Shown here in pieces: positions 16,540-25,644 of a stretch of 64,000 bases of DNA (the first letter of the stretch is position 1; each line of letters starts with the position of its first letter). This DNA is from Cognaticolwellia sediminilitoris. Its GTDB lineage: Bacteria; Pseudomonadota; Gammaproteobacteria; Enterobacterales; Alteromonadaceae. The notes below the pieces were generated by a model. That model had not been told where the DNA came from, searched no databases, and saw nothing but the letters and a program-made list of their open reading frames with translations. The stretch lies in NCBI GenBank assembly GCA_002104535.1, contig NBOG01000006.1, positions 299,817 to 363,816 of the forward strand. The letters are read 5' to 3'. A program made the position numbers and the translations under genes.

Positions 16540-16632
16540 TCAAATAATACATTCAGTTAACAGTATAGATAAGTTTAGTGCATTTGTTGGGATTAAAACG
16601 ACCTTTGGCTTCAAAAGCAGCCAAAAATAAAG
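16540..16632 (-). repeat. Inter-cassette repeat, copy 3 (cut by the transposase element)
   Basis: The conserved 29-base block is at 16548-16576 with one difference from the other two copies. Similarity runs to the terminator on one side but stops near the element's right inverted repeat on the other. Confidence 0.75.
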
Positions 16633-16648
16633 CCCCTTACGGGGCTTT
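16623..16648 (-). terminator. Terminator after the 134-residue membrane protein
   Basis: AAAGCCCC-TTAC-GGGGCTTT (16629-16648) is a perfect 8-bp stem with a tetraloop, followed on the minus strand by ATTTTTGG. Confidence 0.85.
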
Positions 16649-16683
16649 GGAATTATATGACCGATTAAGACTTAAAGAATTAA

Positions 16684-17088
16684 CTAAATAGCATCCACAA
16701 TATCGACATTTAATTTATGCTGGTCTAAGTCAGTAAATCTCACACATTTATCACCCAGTACACCTTCAATCAAATGTGTATTTTTAGAAGTAAATGCTTT
16801 GTGAGCTTCTCCATTTGAGCACTTTATAGTAATAAATTTTTGCCCTAAAATATTTTTATGTACTGTCAAATACATAACCACGCTCCCTGATGAAAAATTT
16901 GTTTTATACGAAATAAGAAAGAAGAATGCTAGCAATATGCACATAAGAATAAATATTGCATCAACACTCCAGTTACCTCCAATCTCGTATCGAACTTTCG
17001 CCATAAGAAAAACAATACTCATCGCTACAATTAACTTCATAAAATTAGCCAGTGGGCTAGTTTCTAAGCTTAATTTTTGATTAACCAT
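16684..17088 (-). CDS. Two-helix membrane protein, putative Rhs immunity (134 aa)
   Basis: I do not recognise a family. Hydrophobic helices are visible near residues 14-32 (NFMKLIVAMSIVFLMAKV) and 42-60 (VDAIFILMCILLAFFFLIS), followed by a soluble C-terminal half of about 70 residues. It begins 38 bases after the Rhs tip at 17127-17765 and ends before a strong terminator. The position fits an immunity gene for that tip, and the membrane location suggests protection of the inner membrane. Function is inferred. Confidence 0.6.
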   Translation of the reverse strand: MVNQKLSLETSPLANFMKLIVAMSIVFLMAKVRYEIGGNWSVDAIFILMCILLAFFFLISYKTNFSSGSVVMYLTVHKNILGQKFITIKCSNGEAHKAFTSKNTHLIEGVLGDKCVRFTDLDQHKLNVDIVDAI

Positions 17089-17126
17089 TTAACTAACCTT
17101 CTTTTTATGCGGTAAAAGTACTACTG

Positions 17127-17765
17127 TTATTTATCATCTGTTTCAATGGCTTTGTTAATTATTTCTGCACCAACATCTTTACCAGGAGTAGCCAGTGTAT
17201 TCATAGTTGCAGGTATTGCAGCTTGACCCGTTTTCCCAATATTTCCTGCTTTAGCCAATGATGACCATGGACCAGTCACTGCACCTAAAACTGTAGATGA
17301 AACAACAGAGCCAACATTTCCGACTTCACCAGTTGATATGACTTGGCCCAGCGCATCACCAGCACCACTTGCTAAAGCACCGGTCGCAGAAGTCGCGACC
17401 ATAGCGCTAACGGTAGTTGCTTCAAGCGCGGCAGCAGATAACGGTGCAGCGTATACAGCGGCAGCCCCAAATGTAAGACCAACAGCACCACCAACAACTG
17501 CACCAGCAGCGAAAGCAGTACCAGAATTACTCCAGTCTCCAGTACTCATTCTTGCTGAAACAGCAGCACTTACTCCACCAATCAAAGCGCCAACGGCTCC
17601 TGTAGCTAGGTTTAGAAACTCTCCATTAGGATCTGTATATTTATATGGGTTATTATTAACATACATATAACGGTTGAATGACATTACTGGATTTTTAGCC
17701 GTATAACCAACAGGATCATTCGAATAAAAACGCCCGATAACCGGATCATAATATCGTGCCTGCAT
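17127..17765 (-). CDS. Orphan Rhs C-terminal tip with core stub (rung 4)
   Basis: The first ~45 residues are Rhs core end (ARYYDPVIGRFYSNDPVGYT, YMYVNNNPYKYTDPNGEF). The remaining ~165 are a Gly/Ala-rich hydrophobic tip with several GxxxG-like stretches (ALIGGVSAAVSARMS, GAVVGGAVGLTFGAAAVYAA) and no nuclease, deaminase or protease motif seen. In-frame codons CTA-ATC-TAT (LIY) precede the Met as in true Rhs cores, but the frame closes 7 codons further up. This is the rung furthest from the tRNA; no parent rhs gene follows it. Confidence 0.7.
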   Translation of the reverse strand: MQARYYDPVIGRFYSNDPVGYTAKNPVMSFNRYMYVNNNPYKYTDPNGEFLNLATGAVGALIGGVSAAVSARMSTGDWSNSGTAFAAGAVVGGAVGLTFGAAAVYAAPLSAAALEATTVSAMVATSATGALASGAGDALGQVISTGEVGNVGSVVSSTVLGAVTGPWSSLAKAGNIGKTGQAAIPATMNTLATPGKDVGAEIINKAIETDDK

Positions 17766-17833
17766 ATAGATTAGCTGCTTTAAATATCAACACCTAATAA
17801 TACCCGCCTATGAAATCCTTAATCTCCAAACAG

Positions 17834-17856
17834 AAAAAAACCCCGCAAATGCGAGG
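17834..17856 (-). terminator. Terminator after the 49-codon gene
   Basis: CCTCGC/GCGGGG stem with loop ATTT, read on the minus strand and followed by seven T residues (plus-strand A run at 17834-17840). Confidence 0.75.
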
Positions 17857-17878
17857 CTTGTCTTTTAAATTAACCAAA

Positions 17879-18028
17879 CTAGTTCACTAACTCAGTATTT
17901 TTATTTTCTACTACAACGTCCTTGTCGTCTGCTGCTGAACCACTGCTCAGCACTGCTGATACTGCTAATATTACAACTGCTAATATTACCGTTGTCAGCT
18001 TAATTCCGCTTGACGACGACCTGTTCAT
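17879..18028 (-). CDS. Small exported or single-pass membrane protein (49 aa)
   Basis: A short frame gives MNRSSSSGIKLTTVILAVVI then LAVSAVLSSGSAADDKDVVV and an acidic/polar tail ending TELVN. It has a basic N-terminus, one hydrophobic segment of about 17 residues and an SGSA site that could be cleaved. AGGA lies about 8 bases before the ATG and a terminator follows the stop, which supports a real gene. I recognise no family. It is immediately upstream of the Rhs ladder but separated from it by the terminator. Confidence 0.5.
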   Translation of the reverse strand: MNRSSSSGIKLTTVILAVVILAVSAVLSSGSAADDKDVVVENKNTELVN

Positions 18029-18625
18029 TACTTAATCCTATGTCAGGTTATATCTTTTTAATTTTTATTTGTACATACAACCTAATTACACTATCGCACC
18101 CTAGCATCAATTTCAACAGCCTACCCTATGATTTTACATATTATTTTGAATTAAGTGCTCAAAAAGTAGCCGTACAAATAATAATCAGTCAGTTACGTTA
18201 ATTTAGTAATCAATATTGGAGTAAAATTATTGCTTTCAAAACGACTTAGCTAATGTTTAGACTAAAAATACTGCAACCGATAGTTCGATTGAATAAAACT
18301 ACACATATAATATTTTATAAGCCTATCGTCGTTGGCACTGCTTCCTATCGACAGCGATTAGATACAAAAAAATGTTTTAATAAACACTAATCTAGAAACA
18401 TTGGTTATAAGTGTAGTGTTTACCTTTAAAAACAACTGTAACTTATTGATATTAAAAGCCACTTACAAGGTTTTAAGCATAAGTCAGCCCTAACTGAGTT
18501 TAATGAATATAATTTAGTTGAAAATAATCAGCGAAAAGTGGCAATTAAATTTGCAGTCATGGGGTGGTCTAGGCGAAAATAAGCGCAATTAAAATCCTTT
18601 CAAATTTATTATAACTGGAGCAATT
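18029..18625. other. 597-base gap with no gene seen
   Basis: The stretch is very AT-rich. Short frames exist (for example 18010-18201 on the plus strand) but lack ribosome-binding sites and protein-like composition. It must hold the tkt promoter; I could not pick a convincing -35/-10 pair. Confidence 0.5.
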
Positions 18626-20608
18626 ATGCCGTCGCGTCAACAACTGGCCAATGCAATTCGAGTTTTAAGCATGGATGCCGTGCAAAAAGCTAAATCAGGA
18701 CACCCTGGAGCCCCAATGGGCATGGCAGATATCGCTGAAGTTCTCTGGCGTGATTTTCTAAAACATAACCCGACAGATCCAAACTGGGCCGATCGTGACC
18801 GCTTTATTTTATCTAACGGCCACGGCTCAATGCTGATTTATTCGTTACTTCATTTAACGGGTTATGATTTACCAATCGCTGAGTTGAAAAATTTCCGTCA
18901 GCTACATTCTAAAACACCAGGTCATCCTGAATACGGTTACACTCCTGGCGTAGAAACGACTACAGGCCCATTAGGTGCTGGTGTATCTAATGCGGTAGGT
19001 ATGGCGATTGCAGAAAAAACGTTAGCAGCCCAGTTTAACCGTGAAGGTCATGAGGTTGTTGATCACAACACTTATGTATTTTTAGGCGATGGTTGTTTAA
19101 TGGAAGGTATTTCACATGAAGCTTGTTCATTAGCCGGCACCTTAGGCTTAGGTAAGTTAATTGCTTTTTGGGATGATAACGGCATCTCAATTGATGGCCA
19201 TGTTGAAGGTTGGTTTACTGACGATACTCCTGCTCGCTTTGCTGCTTATGGCTGGCATGTGATCAGTGATGTTGATGGGCATGATAGTGCCGCTATTGCC
19301 GCCGCTATTGCTGAAGCTAAGTCGGTTACTGATAAACCAACAATGATTTGTTGTAAAACCATTATCGGTTTTGGTTCTCCAAATAAAGAAGGCACGCACG
19401 ATTGTCATGGCGCACCATTAGGTGACGATGAAATTGCAGCAACACGCGAAAAGTTAAATTGGTCACATGCGCCATTTGAAATTCCTGCTGATGTTTACGC
19501 TGATTGGGACCAAAAAGAAAAAGGTAATACTGAGCAAACTAGCTGGAATGAAAAATTTGCTGCTTATCAAGCTGCTCATCCTGAATTAGCGGCAGAATTT
19601 GAACGCCGTGTTATTAAAGGTGATTTACCTGCTGAATTTGAAGAAAAAGCCAATGCTTACATTTTAGAATGCCAAGAAAAAGCAGAAAATGTCGCTTCAC
19701 GTAAAGCCTCACAAAACACCATTGAAGTATTTGGTAAGCTTTTACCTGAATTACTAGGTGGCTCAGCTGATTTAGCTGGTTCAAACCTGACACTTTGGTC
19801 GGGTTCAAAAGGCATTCAAGACGATGCGGCCGGTAACTACATTTTTTACGGTGTACGTGAATTTGGTATGAGCGGCATTATGAATGGTATTTCATTACAC
19901 GGTGGTTTTATCAACTACGGTGCAACATTTATGATGTTTATGGAATACGCACGTAACGCGGTTCGTATGTCAGCATTAATGGGCATTCAAAATATTTTTG
20001 TTTATACCCATGATTCAATTGGTCAAGGTGAAGATGGTCCTACGCATCAACCTATTGAGCAATTAACAAATTTACGTACTACGCCAAATATGGTGACATG
20101 GCGTCCTGCAGATGCAACTGAATCTGCGGTAGCTTGGAAAAATGCCGTTGAGCGTCAAAATGCGCCTACTTCATTAATATTTTCTCGCCAAGGTTTACCT
20201 GCACTTAGCCGAACTGCATCGCAAGTTGCTGATATCGCTAAAGGTGGTTACATCTTAAAAGACAGCGTTGGCACTCCAGAAGTTATTTTAATTGCTACTG
20301 GCTCTGAAGTTTCATTAGCTTTGAAAGCAGCTGAAAGCTTAGGTGACAATGTGCGTGTTGTTTCTATGCCATCAACGAACATCTTTGATGCACAAGACGC
20401 GGCTTATAAAGAGTCGGTTTTACCAGCAAGTGTGACTAAACGTGTTGCTGTTGAAGCTGCTCATACTGACTTTTGGTATAAATATGTCGGCTTAAGCGGC
20501 AAAGTGGTTGGTATGACTACCTTTGGTGAGTCTGCACCAGGTAATGTTTTACTTGAACACTTTGGCTTCACTGTTGATAACGTTGTTAAAACGGTTAACA
20601 GTCTTTAA
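18626..20608 (+). CDS. tkt: Transketolase
   Basis: Transketolase moves two-carbon units between sugar phosphates in the non-oxidative pentose phosphate pathway, using thiamine diphosphate. At 660 residues it is full length. Visible are the substrate His region [20 protein letters not shown], the ThDP motif [20 protein letters not shown] ending [10 protein letters not shown], the pyrimidine-domain [17 protein letters not shown] and the TSK signature region [29 protein letters not shown] precedes the ATG. It opens a tkt-epd-pgk-fba cluster typical of gammaproteobacteria. Confidence 0.97.
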   Translation: MPSRQQLANAIRVLSMDAVQKAKSGHPGAPMGMADIAEVLWRDFLKHNPTDPNWADRDRFILSNGHGSMLIYSLLHLTGYDLPIAELKNFRQLHSKTPGHPEYGYTPGVETTTGPLGAGVSNAVGMAIAEKTLAAQFNREGHEVVDHNTYVFLGDGCLMEGISHEACSLAGTLGLGKLIAFWDDNGISIDGHVEGWFTDDTPARFAAYGWHVISDVDGHDSAAIAAAIAEAKSVTDKPTMICCKTIIGFGSPNKEGTHDCHGAPLGDDEIAATREKLNWSHAPFEIPADVYADWDQKEKGNTEQTSWNEKFAAYQAAHPELAAEFERRVIKGDLPAEFEEKANAYILECQEKAENVASRKASQNTIEVFGKLLPELLGGSADLAGSNLTLWSGSKGIQDDAAGNYIFYGVREFGMSGIMNGISLHGGFINYGATFMMFMEYARNAVRMSALMGIQNIFVYTHDSIGQGEDGPTHQPIEQLTNLRTTPNMVTWRPADATESAVAWKNAVERQNAPTSLIFSRQGLPALSRTASQVADIAKGGYILKDSVGTPEVILIATGSEVSLALKAAESLGDNVRVVSMPSTNIFDAQDAAYKESVLPASVTKRVAVEAAHTDFWYKYVGLSGKVVGMTTFGESAPGNVLLEHFGFTVDNVVKTVNSL

Positions 20609-20625
20609 GTTGCTCTGAAGTAAAA

Positions 20626-20653
20626 AGCCAGTTAAGTATTTACTTAACTGGCT
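20626..20653 (+). terminator. Hairpin after tkt
   Basis: A perfect 13-bp inverted repeat AGCCAGTTAAGTA/TACTTAACTGGCT with a 2-base loop lies 17 bases after the tkt stop. It lacks a T tract, so it may be a weak terminator or an RNA-stabilising hairpin. Confidence 0.45.
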
Positions 20654-20723
20654 ATCAAGTCCCAATCACTAAAAACTCACGGCGAGTCGTAACTCAATAC
20701 TGAGCGCTATATATTAGAAATAT

Positions 20724-21737
20724 ATGTCAATTAATATCGCAATAAATGGCTTCGGCAGGATCGGCAGAAATGTCGTTCGAGCATTATATGAAAATGCCAG
20801 AACTGACGAATTCAAGTTAGTGGCTATCAATGAACTTGCTGAGCCTGAAGGCATCGCCCATTTGCTAAAGTATGATTCTACTCATGGTCGTTTTTCATTT
20901 TCTGTCGAACAAAACGGCGGTAAATTATTTATTGCCGGTGATGAAGTCGCCCTAAGCCATGAACAAGAAATCACGGCCCTGCCTTGGCAAAAGCACAACG
21001 TTGATATTGTTATTGATTGTACTGGTATCTTCGGCAGCCAAGCTGATGGCCAGTTACATATAGCTCAAGGTGCGAAACAAGTTTTATTTTCACACCCCGG
21101 CGCACAAGACTTAGATGCGACGATTATTTTTGGTGTTAATGACCATCTATTAACTCGTGCTGATAAAGTGGTTTCAAATGGCTCTTGTACAACCAACTGT
21201 GTGGTGCCTGTTATTCAGGTATTAGACAAGGCTTTCGGTGTTGAAAGTGGTGCCATCACGACTATTCACTCTTCAATGCACGATCAACAAGTTATTGACG
21301 CTTACCATCCTGATTTACGCCGAACGCGCGCTGCTAGCCAATCGATAATTCCAGTTGATACTAAACTTGCCGCTGGTATAGAACGTATACTACCTAAATT
21401 TGCTGGTCGCTTTGAAGCAATTGCGGTGCGAGTACCTACTATCAACGTAACTGCGATGGATTTAAGCTTAAACTTATCGAGTGATGTCAGTATTGCGCAA
21501 ATTAACCAAGCAATTGTTGCCGCGCAAAATAATGGTTTAGCCGGTATTTTAGGCTATACCACAGAACCTTTAGTTTCTATCGACTTTAATCATGACCCGC
21601 ATTCTTGCATTGTTGATGGTAATCAAACCCGTGTTAGCCATAAGCGCTTAGTTAAACTGCTTATTTGGTGTGATAACGAATGGGGCTTTGCTAATCGATT
21701 GCTAGATACGGCGTTTGCCATGGCATCAGCGGATTAA
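20724..21737 (+). CDS. epd: D-erythrose-4-phosphate dehydrogenase
   Basis: Epd oxidises erythrose 4-phosphate to 4-phosphoerythronate for pyridoxal phosphate synthesis. It is a GAPDH-family protein: [17 protein letters not shown] (NAD-binding), the catalytic Cys in [30 protein letters not shown] and the end [15 protein letters not shown]. The [14 protein letters not shown] and [20 protein letters not shown] segments mark Epd rather than glycolytic GAPDH. The residue before SCTTN is Gly (NGSCTTN) where Ala is usual. Position between tkt and pgk is the classic arrangement. Confidence 0.93.
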   Translation: MSINIAINGFGRIGRNVVRALYENARTDEFKLVAINELAEPEGIAHLLKYDSTHGRFSFSVEQNGGKLFIAGDEVALSHEQEITALPWQKHNVDIVIDCTGIFGSQADGQLHIAQGAKQVLFSHPGAQDLDATIIFGVNDHLLTRADKVVSNGSCTTNCVVPVIQVLDKAFGVESGAITTIHSSMHDQQVIDAYHPDLRRTRAASQSIIPVDTKLAAGIERILPKFAGRFEAIAVRVPTINVTAMDLSLNLSSDVSIAQINQAIVAAQNNGLAGILGYTTEPLVSIDFNHDPHSCIVDGNQTRVSHKRLVKLLIWCDNEWGFANRLLDTAFAMASAD

Positions 21738-21807
21738 TATATGACAATTCGCTTTTTAAAATTTACTACTTACTTAACCGTTAAACTTCTACCTACAGGA
21801 AATAAAC

Positions 21808-22986
21808 ATGTCAGTAATTAAAATGACCGACTTAGATCTGAGCAATCAACGTGTACTGATCCGTGAAGATTTAAATGTGCCCGTTAAAGATGGCAAAATC
21901 AGTTCAGATGCTCGCTTAAAAGCAGCGATTCCAACGCTTAAATTAGCTTTAGAATCTGGTGCAAAAGTCATGGTTATGTCACATTTAGGCCGCCCAACTG
22001 AAGGCGAATATAATGAAGAGTTTTCATTACAGCCGGTTGCTGACTACCTTAGTGCCGCACTTAACGCACCTGTTAGATTAGTTAAAGATTACTTAGATGG
22101 TGTTGACGCTCAAGTAGGTGAGTTAGTTTTATTCGAAAACATTCGTTTTAATGTTGGTGAGAAGAAAAATGATGAAACATTATCGAAAAAACTAGCCGCA
22201 CTTTGTGATGTTTTTGTTATGGACGCTTTTGGTACAGCTCATCGTGCACAAGCCAGTACACATGGTGTAGCAAAATATGCGACAACCGCTTGTGCAGGCC
22301 CGCTTTTAGCTGGCGAATTAGAAGCACTTTCAAAAGCATTAGACAACCCTGCCCGCCCATTAGTCGCGATTGTTGGTGGTTCAAAAGTTTCAACTAAGTT
22401 AACCGTTTTAGACTCACTTGCCGGGATTGTTGACCAACTTGTAGTTGGTGGTGGTATCGCGAATACCTTTATTGCTTCAGAAGGTCATAATGTTGGTAAA
22501 TCTTTATTCGAAGCAGACTTAGTCGATGAAGCAAAACGCTTAACCAAGCAAGCAAACGACAATAATGGTTCAATTCCAGTACCAACAGATGTGGTGGTTG
22601 GCCAAGAGTTTTCTGAAACCGCACAAGCAACGCTTAAAAATGTTAATGACGTTGCAGATGGTGATATGATTTTTGACATCGGTCCAGAAAGCGCTAAAGC
22701 TTTAGCCGAAATTATCGCAAATGCAGGCACAGTAGTTTGGAATGGCCCTGTCGGTGTTTTTGAATTCGACCAGTTTGGCAAAGGTACTGAAGTTATTGCT
22801 CATGCAATTGCGAATAGCAAAGCTTTTTCAATTGCCGGTGGTGGTGATACGTTAGCCGCGGTTGATAAATACAATATCGCCGATAAAGTATCTTATATCT
22901 CTACCGGTGGCGGTGCTTTCCTTGAATTTTTAGAAGGTAAAAAATTACCGGCTGTAGAAATTTTAGAAGCTCGCGCAAAAGGTTAA
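21808..22986 (+). CDS. pgk: Phosphoglycerate kinase
   Basis: Pgk transfers phosphate between 1,3-bisphosphoglycerate and ADP. The 392-residue protein has the N-terminal signature [20 protein letters not shown], the substrate loop [19 protein letters not shown], the hinge/ADP segment [20 protein letters not shown] and the C-terminal [26 protein letters not shown] precedes the ATG. It is followed by a 566-base repeat-rich gap before fba. Confidence 0.97.
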   Translation: MSVIKMTDLDLSNQRVLIREDLNVPVKDGKISSDARLKAAIPTLKLALESGAKVMVMSHLGRPTEGEYNEEFSLQPVADYLSAALNAPVRLVKDYLDGVDAQVGELVLFENIRFNVGEKKNDETLSKKLAALCDVFVMDAFGTAHRAQASTHGVAKYATTACAGPLLAGELEALSKALDNPARPLVAIVGGSKVSTKLTVLDSLAGIVDQLVVGGGIANTFIASEGHNVGKSLFEADLVDEAKRLTKQANDNNGSIPVPTDVVVGQEFSETAQATLKNVNDVADGDMIFDIGPESAKALAEIIANAGTVVWNGPVGVFEFDQFGKGTEVIAHAIANSKAFSIAGGGDTLAAVDKYNIADKVSYISTGGGAFLEFLEGKKLPAVEILEARAKG

Positions 22987-23001
22987 TTGTGACAGTTATG
23001 T

Positions 23002-23021
23002 GGGCGAGTTTATTCGCCTAC
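23002..23021 (-). repeat. REP-like hairpin, inverted copy
   Basis: Read on the minus strand it is GTAGGCGAATAAACTCGCCC. The GTAG start plus a GGCGA...TCGCC hairpin is the layout of REP sequences. It lies inside a longer inverted repeat (TTATGTGGGCGA/TCGCCTACATAA) 10 bases after the pgk stop and faces the next copy, making a BIME-like pair. Confidence 0.7.
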
Positions 23022-23036
23022 ATAACGCCCCCTCCT

Positions 23037-23057
23037 GTAGGGGCGAATTTATTCGCC
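23037..23057 (+). repeat. REP-like hairpin, direct copy 1
   Basis: GTAG followed by the palindrome GGGCGAATTTATTCGCC. This motif recurs at 23223 and 23376. Confidence 0.75.
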
Positions 23058-23222
23058 GTGGTACAAAAAGCAGCTTTAAGCGGTCAGTTCTGAGCTTTCA
23101 GTAAAACCAAACATAGCTTTAAGACGTCAGTTCAAAGCTTTCAGTAAAACACAAAAGAAGCTAATAACTTTGTTTTTGTACTGACAGCTGATAGCTTTAA
23201 ACTTATAACTATGTTTTTCTCC
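23037..23222 (+). repeat. Long tandem repeat unit A (pgk-fba gap)
   Basis: The unit starts with a REP-like hairpin, then ACAAAAAGCAGCTTTAAGCG and TCAGTTCT, and ends with TGACAGCTGATAGCTTTAAA and TATGTTTTTCTCC. The next unit (23223-23375) repeats the same ends with an internal difference of about 30 bases. Unit A also has an internal partial duplication of the GCTTTCAGTAAAAC segment. No gene is present between 22987 and 23552. Confidence 0.75.
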
Positions 23223-23243
23223 GTAGGGGCGAATTTATTCGCC
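23223..23243 (+). repeat. REP-like hairpin, direct copy 2
   Basis: GTAG plus the palindrome GGGCGAATTTATTCGCC, identical to the copy at 23037. It opens the second long unit. Confidence 0.75.
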
Positions 23244-23375
23244 ATGGCACAAAAAGCAGCTTTAAGCGGTCAGTTCTATGCTTTCAGTAAAACCACATAT
23301 CACTCTCAACTAATCCCTAGTTTTTAGCCTTTGCTGACAGCTGATAGCTTTAAACTAATACCTATGTTTTTCTCC
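23223..23375 (+). repeat. Long tandem repeat unit B (pgk-fba gap)
   Basis: Second copy of the unit that starts at 23037, with the same beginning and end and a shorter, diverged middle. Confidence 0.72.
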
Positions 23376-23396
23376 GTAGGGGCGGATTTATTCGCC
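23376..23396 (+). repeat. REP-like hairpin, direct copy 3
   Basis: GTAGGGGCGGATTTATTCGCC, one base different from the other direct copies. The hairpin arms still pair except for that position. Confidence 0.72.
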
Positions 23397-23552
23397 GTGA
23401 AACAAAGCACAATATAAAAACCAACAAATGCGCTTTTTTCTAGTGCAAATTACTAAATCCATCTGATATAATTACGATACGAAAGCGTTAAGTTTCACAT
23501 TGAAACTTACAAAATCATTTTTTCTTTTATTTACAACGACAGGAGTTAGTTC

Positions 23553-24617
23553 ATGGCTTTAGTTTCTATGCGCCAAATGTTAGATCATGCCGCTGAAAAC
23601 GGTTACGGTATTCCAGCCTTTAACGTTAACAATTTAGAACAAGTTAGAGCCATAATGCTTGCTGCTAACGACACCAATAGCCCAGTTATCTTACAAGGTT
23701 CAGCCGGTGCTAGAGCTTATGCTGGTGCACCTTTTTTACGTCATTTGATCCTTGCTGCTATTGAAGAGTTCCCACATATTCCAGTAGTTATGCATCAAGA
23801 TCACGGTACTTCTCCTAGTGTTTGTCAGCGTTCAATTCAATTAGGCTTTTCATCAGTAATGATGGACGGTTCATTAATGGACGACGGTAAAACACCTTCA
23901 AGCTATGAATATAATGTTGATGTAACTCGTCGCACTGTTGAAATGGCTCATGCTTGTGGTGTTTCAGTGGAAGGTGAACTTGGTTGTTTAGGTTCGCTTG
24001 AAACCGGAGAAGCTGGTGAAGAAGACGGTATTGGCGCTGTCGGTAAATTAACCATGGAACAAATGTTAACTGATCCTGAAGAAGCGGCTGACTTCGTGCA
24101 AAAAACACAAGTTGACGCTTTAGCAATCGCTTGTGGTACATCTCACGGTGCTTATAAGTTCACTCGTCCACCGACTGGCGACATATTAGCGATTGATCGT
24201 ATTAAGGCAATTCATAACCGTATTCCTAATACTCATTTAGTTATGCATGGCTCTTCATCTGTTCCTCAAGATTGGTTAGCTATAATCAATGAATTTGGCG
24301 GCAAAATTCCAGAAACTTACGGTGTACCTGTTGAGCAAATTCAAGAAGGTATTAAAAACGGTGTTCGTAAAATCAACATTGATACTGATTTGCGTTTAGC
24401 ATCAACTGGCGCTGTTCGCCGCTTCTTAGCTGAAAACCCAAGTGAATTTGACCCACGTAAATTCCTTAAAGCTTCAACGGTTGCAATGTATGACATTTGT
24501 AAAGCGCGCTACGAAGCATTTGGCACGGTTGGTCATGCATCAAACATCAAACCTATTTCATTAGATAATATGTTTATGCAATATTCTACTGGCAAGTTAG
24601 ACGCTATCATTAAGTAG
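23553..24617 (+). CDS. fba: Fructose-bisphosphate aldolase, class II
   Basis: This metal-dependent aldolase splits or makes fructose 1,6-bisphosphate. The 354-residue protein is the class IIB (Calvin-cycle-like) type: [20 protein letters not shown], the Zn-ligand region [60 protein letters not shown] and the phosphate loop [11 protein letters not shown], ending with [20 protein letters not shown]. An AGGAGTTAGTTC site precedes the ATG. It closes the pgk-fba part of the cluster. Confidence 0.96.
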   Translation: MALVSMRQMLDHAAENGYGIPAFNVNNLEQVRAIMLAANDTNSPVILQGSAGARAYAGAPFLRHLILAAIEEFPHIPVVMHQDHGTSPSVCQRSIQLGFSSVMMDGSLMDDGKTPSSYEYNVDVTRRTVEMAHACGVSVEGELGCLGSLETGEAGEEDGIGAVGKLTMEQMLTDPEEAADFVQKTQVDALAIACGTSHGAYKFTRPPTGDILAIDRIKAIHNRIPNTHLVMHGSSSVPQDWLAIINEFGGKIPETYGVPVEQIQEGIKNGVRKINIDTDLRLASTGAVRRFLAENPSEFDPRKFLKASTVAMYDICKARYEAFGTVGHASNIKPISLDNMFMQYSTGKLDAIIK

Positions 24618-24649
24618 ACATTTCTTTAAGAAATAAGTAATCATTTGAA

Positions 24650-24673
24650 AGGCGACCTTAGGTCGCTTTTTTT
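24650..24673 (+). terminator. Terminator after fba
   Basis: GGCGACC-TTA-GGTCGCT stem-loop followed by a run of seven T residues, about 35 bases after the stop. Confidence 0.88.
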
Positions 24674-24813
24674 GTCTGTACTGTTAGATATTGCTGTCAT
24701 TAGCGCAATTGTGATTAATTGTTATTGAACTGGTTAATTTATTAACAATTTAATGATATTGAACTTGATGTTTATTATAATGCGCCTTTTTTAAAGAGCG
24801 CCTAGGATAAGCA

Positions 24814-25644
24814 ATGGAAACAATTCAAACTTGGTTTACTAACAACCAGCAAATGCTATTAGATTTCGCCTTAAAATTGCTCGTAGCAATAGCAATATTC
24901 TTTATCGGTAAGTTTATAGCAAAAATGGTCAAAAAAGGCCTCATTAAAGTGATGCAACATAAGGGAATGGATGCAACTATCATCTCCTTTATCAGTAGTT
25001 TAGCTTATGGTTTGTTGTTCTTTATTGTAATTGTTGCCGCTATATCTCATTTAGGCTTTAACACTACATCACTTGTTGCCATCGTTGGTGCTGCTGGTTT
25101 AGCGATTGGTTTAGCGCTACAAGGCTCGCTATCAAATTTTGCCTCAGGTGTACTGCTTATTATTTTAAAGCCATTTAAAGCCGGTGATTTCATCGATGTT
25201 TCTGGCGTATCAGGTATTGTTGAAGAAATTCATGTTTTTTCAACTAAGCTAAGAACCGGCGACAATAAAGCGGTGATTATCCCAAACGGAAAAATCACTT
25301 CTAATACCATTACCAACTTTTCAACTAAACCCGAACGTCGTTTAGATTTGGTCATTGGTGTCAGTTACGACGCAGATCTTGCTAAAACTAAAGCACTGTT
25401 GATCAAGGTAACTAATGAGCACGAATTAGTATTAAAAGATAAAGAAATAGTGATTGGCGTACAAGAATTAGCCGAAAGCTCAGTAAATTTTGTTGTACGT
25501 CCTTGGGTTACCTCTGGCGACTACTGGATTTTACACCGTGATTTACTAGAGAAAATTAAAATAGCATTAGACGATGCCGGCATTGAAATACCATACCCAC
25601 AATTATCATTACATGTTAGAAAGGAAGAAACCAATGAGTCATAA
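24814..25644 (+). CDS. mscS: Small-conductance mechanosensitive channel MscS
   Basis: MscS opens under membrane tension to release solutes during osmotic downshock. The 276-residue protein has three N-terminal helices, the pore-lining glycine/alanine-rich TM3 (LVAIVGAAGLAIGLALQGSL), the beta-domain segment ILKPFKAGDFIDVSGVSGIV and the C-terminal region VVRPWVTSGDYWILHRDLLE. Size matches the E. coli-type minimal channel. Its last 11 bases overlap the next gene. Confidence 0.95.
   Translation: METIQTWFTNNQQMLLDFALKLLVAIAIFFIGKFIAKMVKKGLIKVMQHKGMDATIISFISSLAYGLLFFIVIVAAISHLGFNTTSLVAIVGAAGLAIGLALQGSLSNFASGVLLIILKPFKAGDFIDVSGVSGIVEEIHVFSTKLRTGDNKAVIIPNGKITSNTITNFSTKPERRLDLVIGVSYDADLAKTKALLIKVTNEHELVLKDKEIVIGVQELAESSVNFVVRPWVTSGDYWILHRDLLEKIKIALDDAGIEIPYPQLSLHVRKEETNES

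Noticed and set aside
12936-18028. Integrative island with att repeats at tRNA-Arg
   Set aside because: No integrase gene and no repeat of the tRNA 3' end were seen on the far side. The tRNA neighbourhood alone does not prove site-specific integration.
18010-18201. 63-codon plus-strand frame before tkt
   Set aside because: No ribosome-binding site, no conserved features, very AT-rich context and overlap with the better-supported minus-strand 49-codon gene.
20674-20723. Possible riboswitch or leader before epd
   Set aside because: The gap is short and, apart from the hairpin after tkt, no conserved aptamer-like structure could be recognised.
22987-23552. CRISPR-like array between pgk and fba
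   Set aside because: The repeats are palindromic GTAG hairpins at irregular spacing and the intervals are themselves repeated, which fits REP/BIME rather than CRISPR spacers. No cas genes are present.
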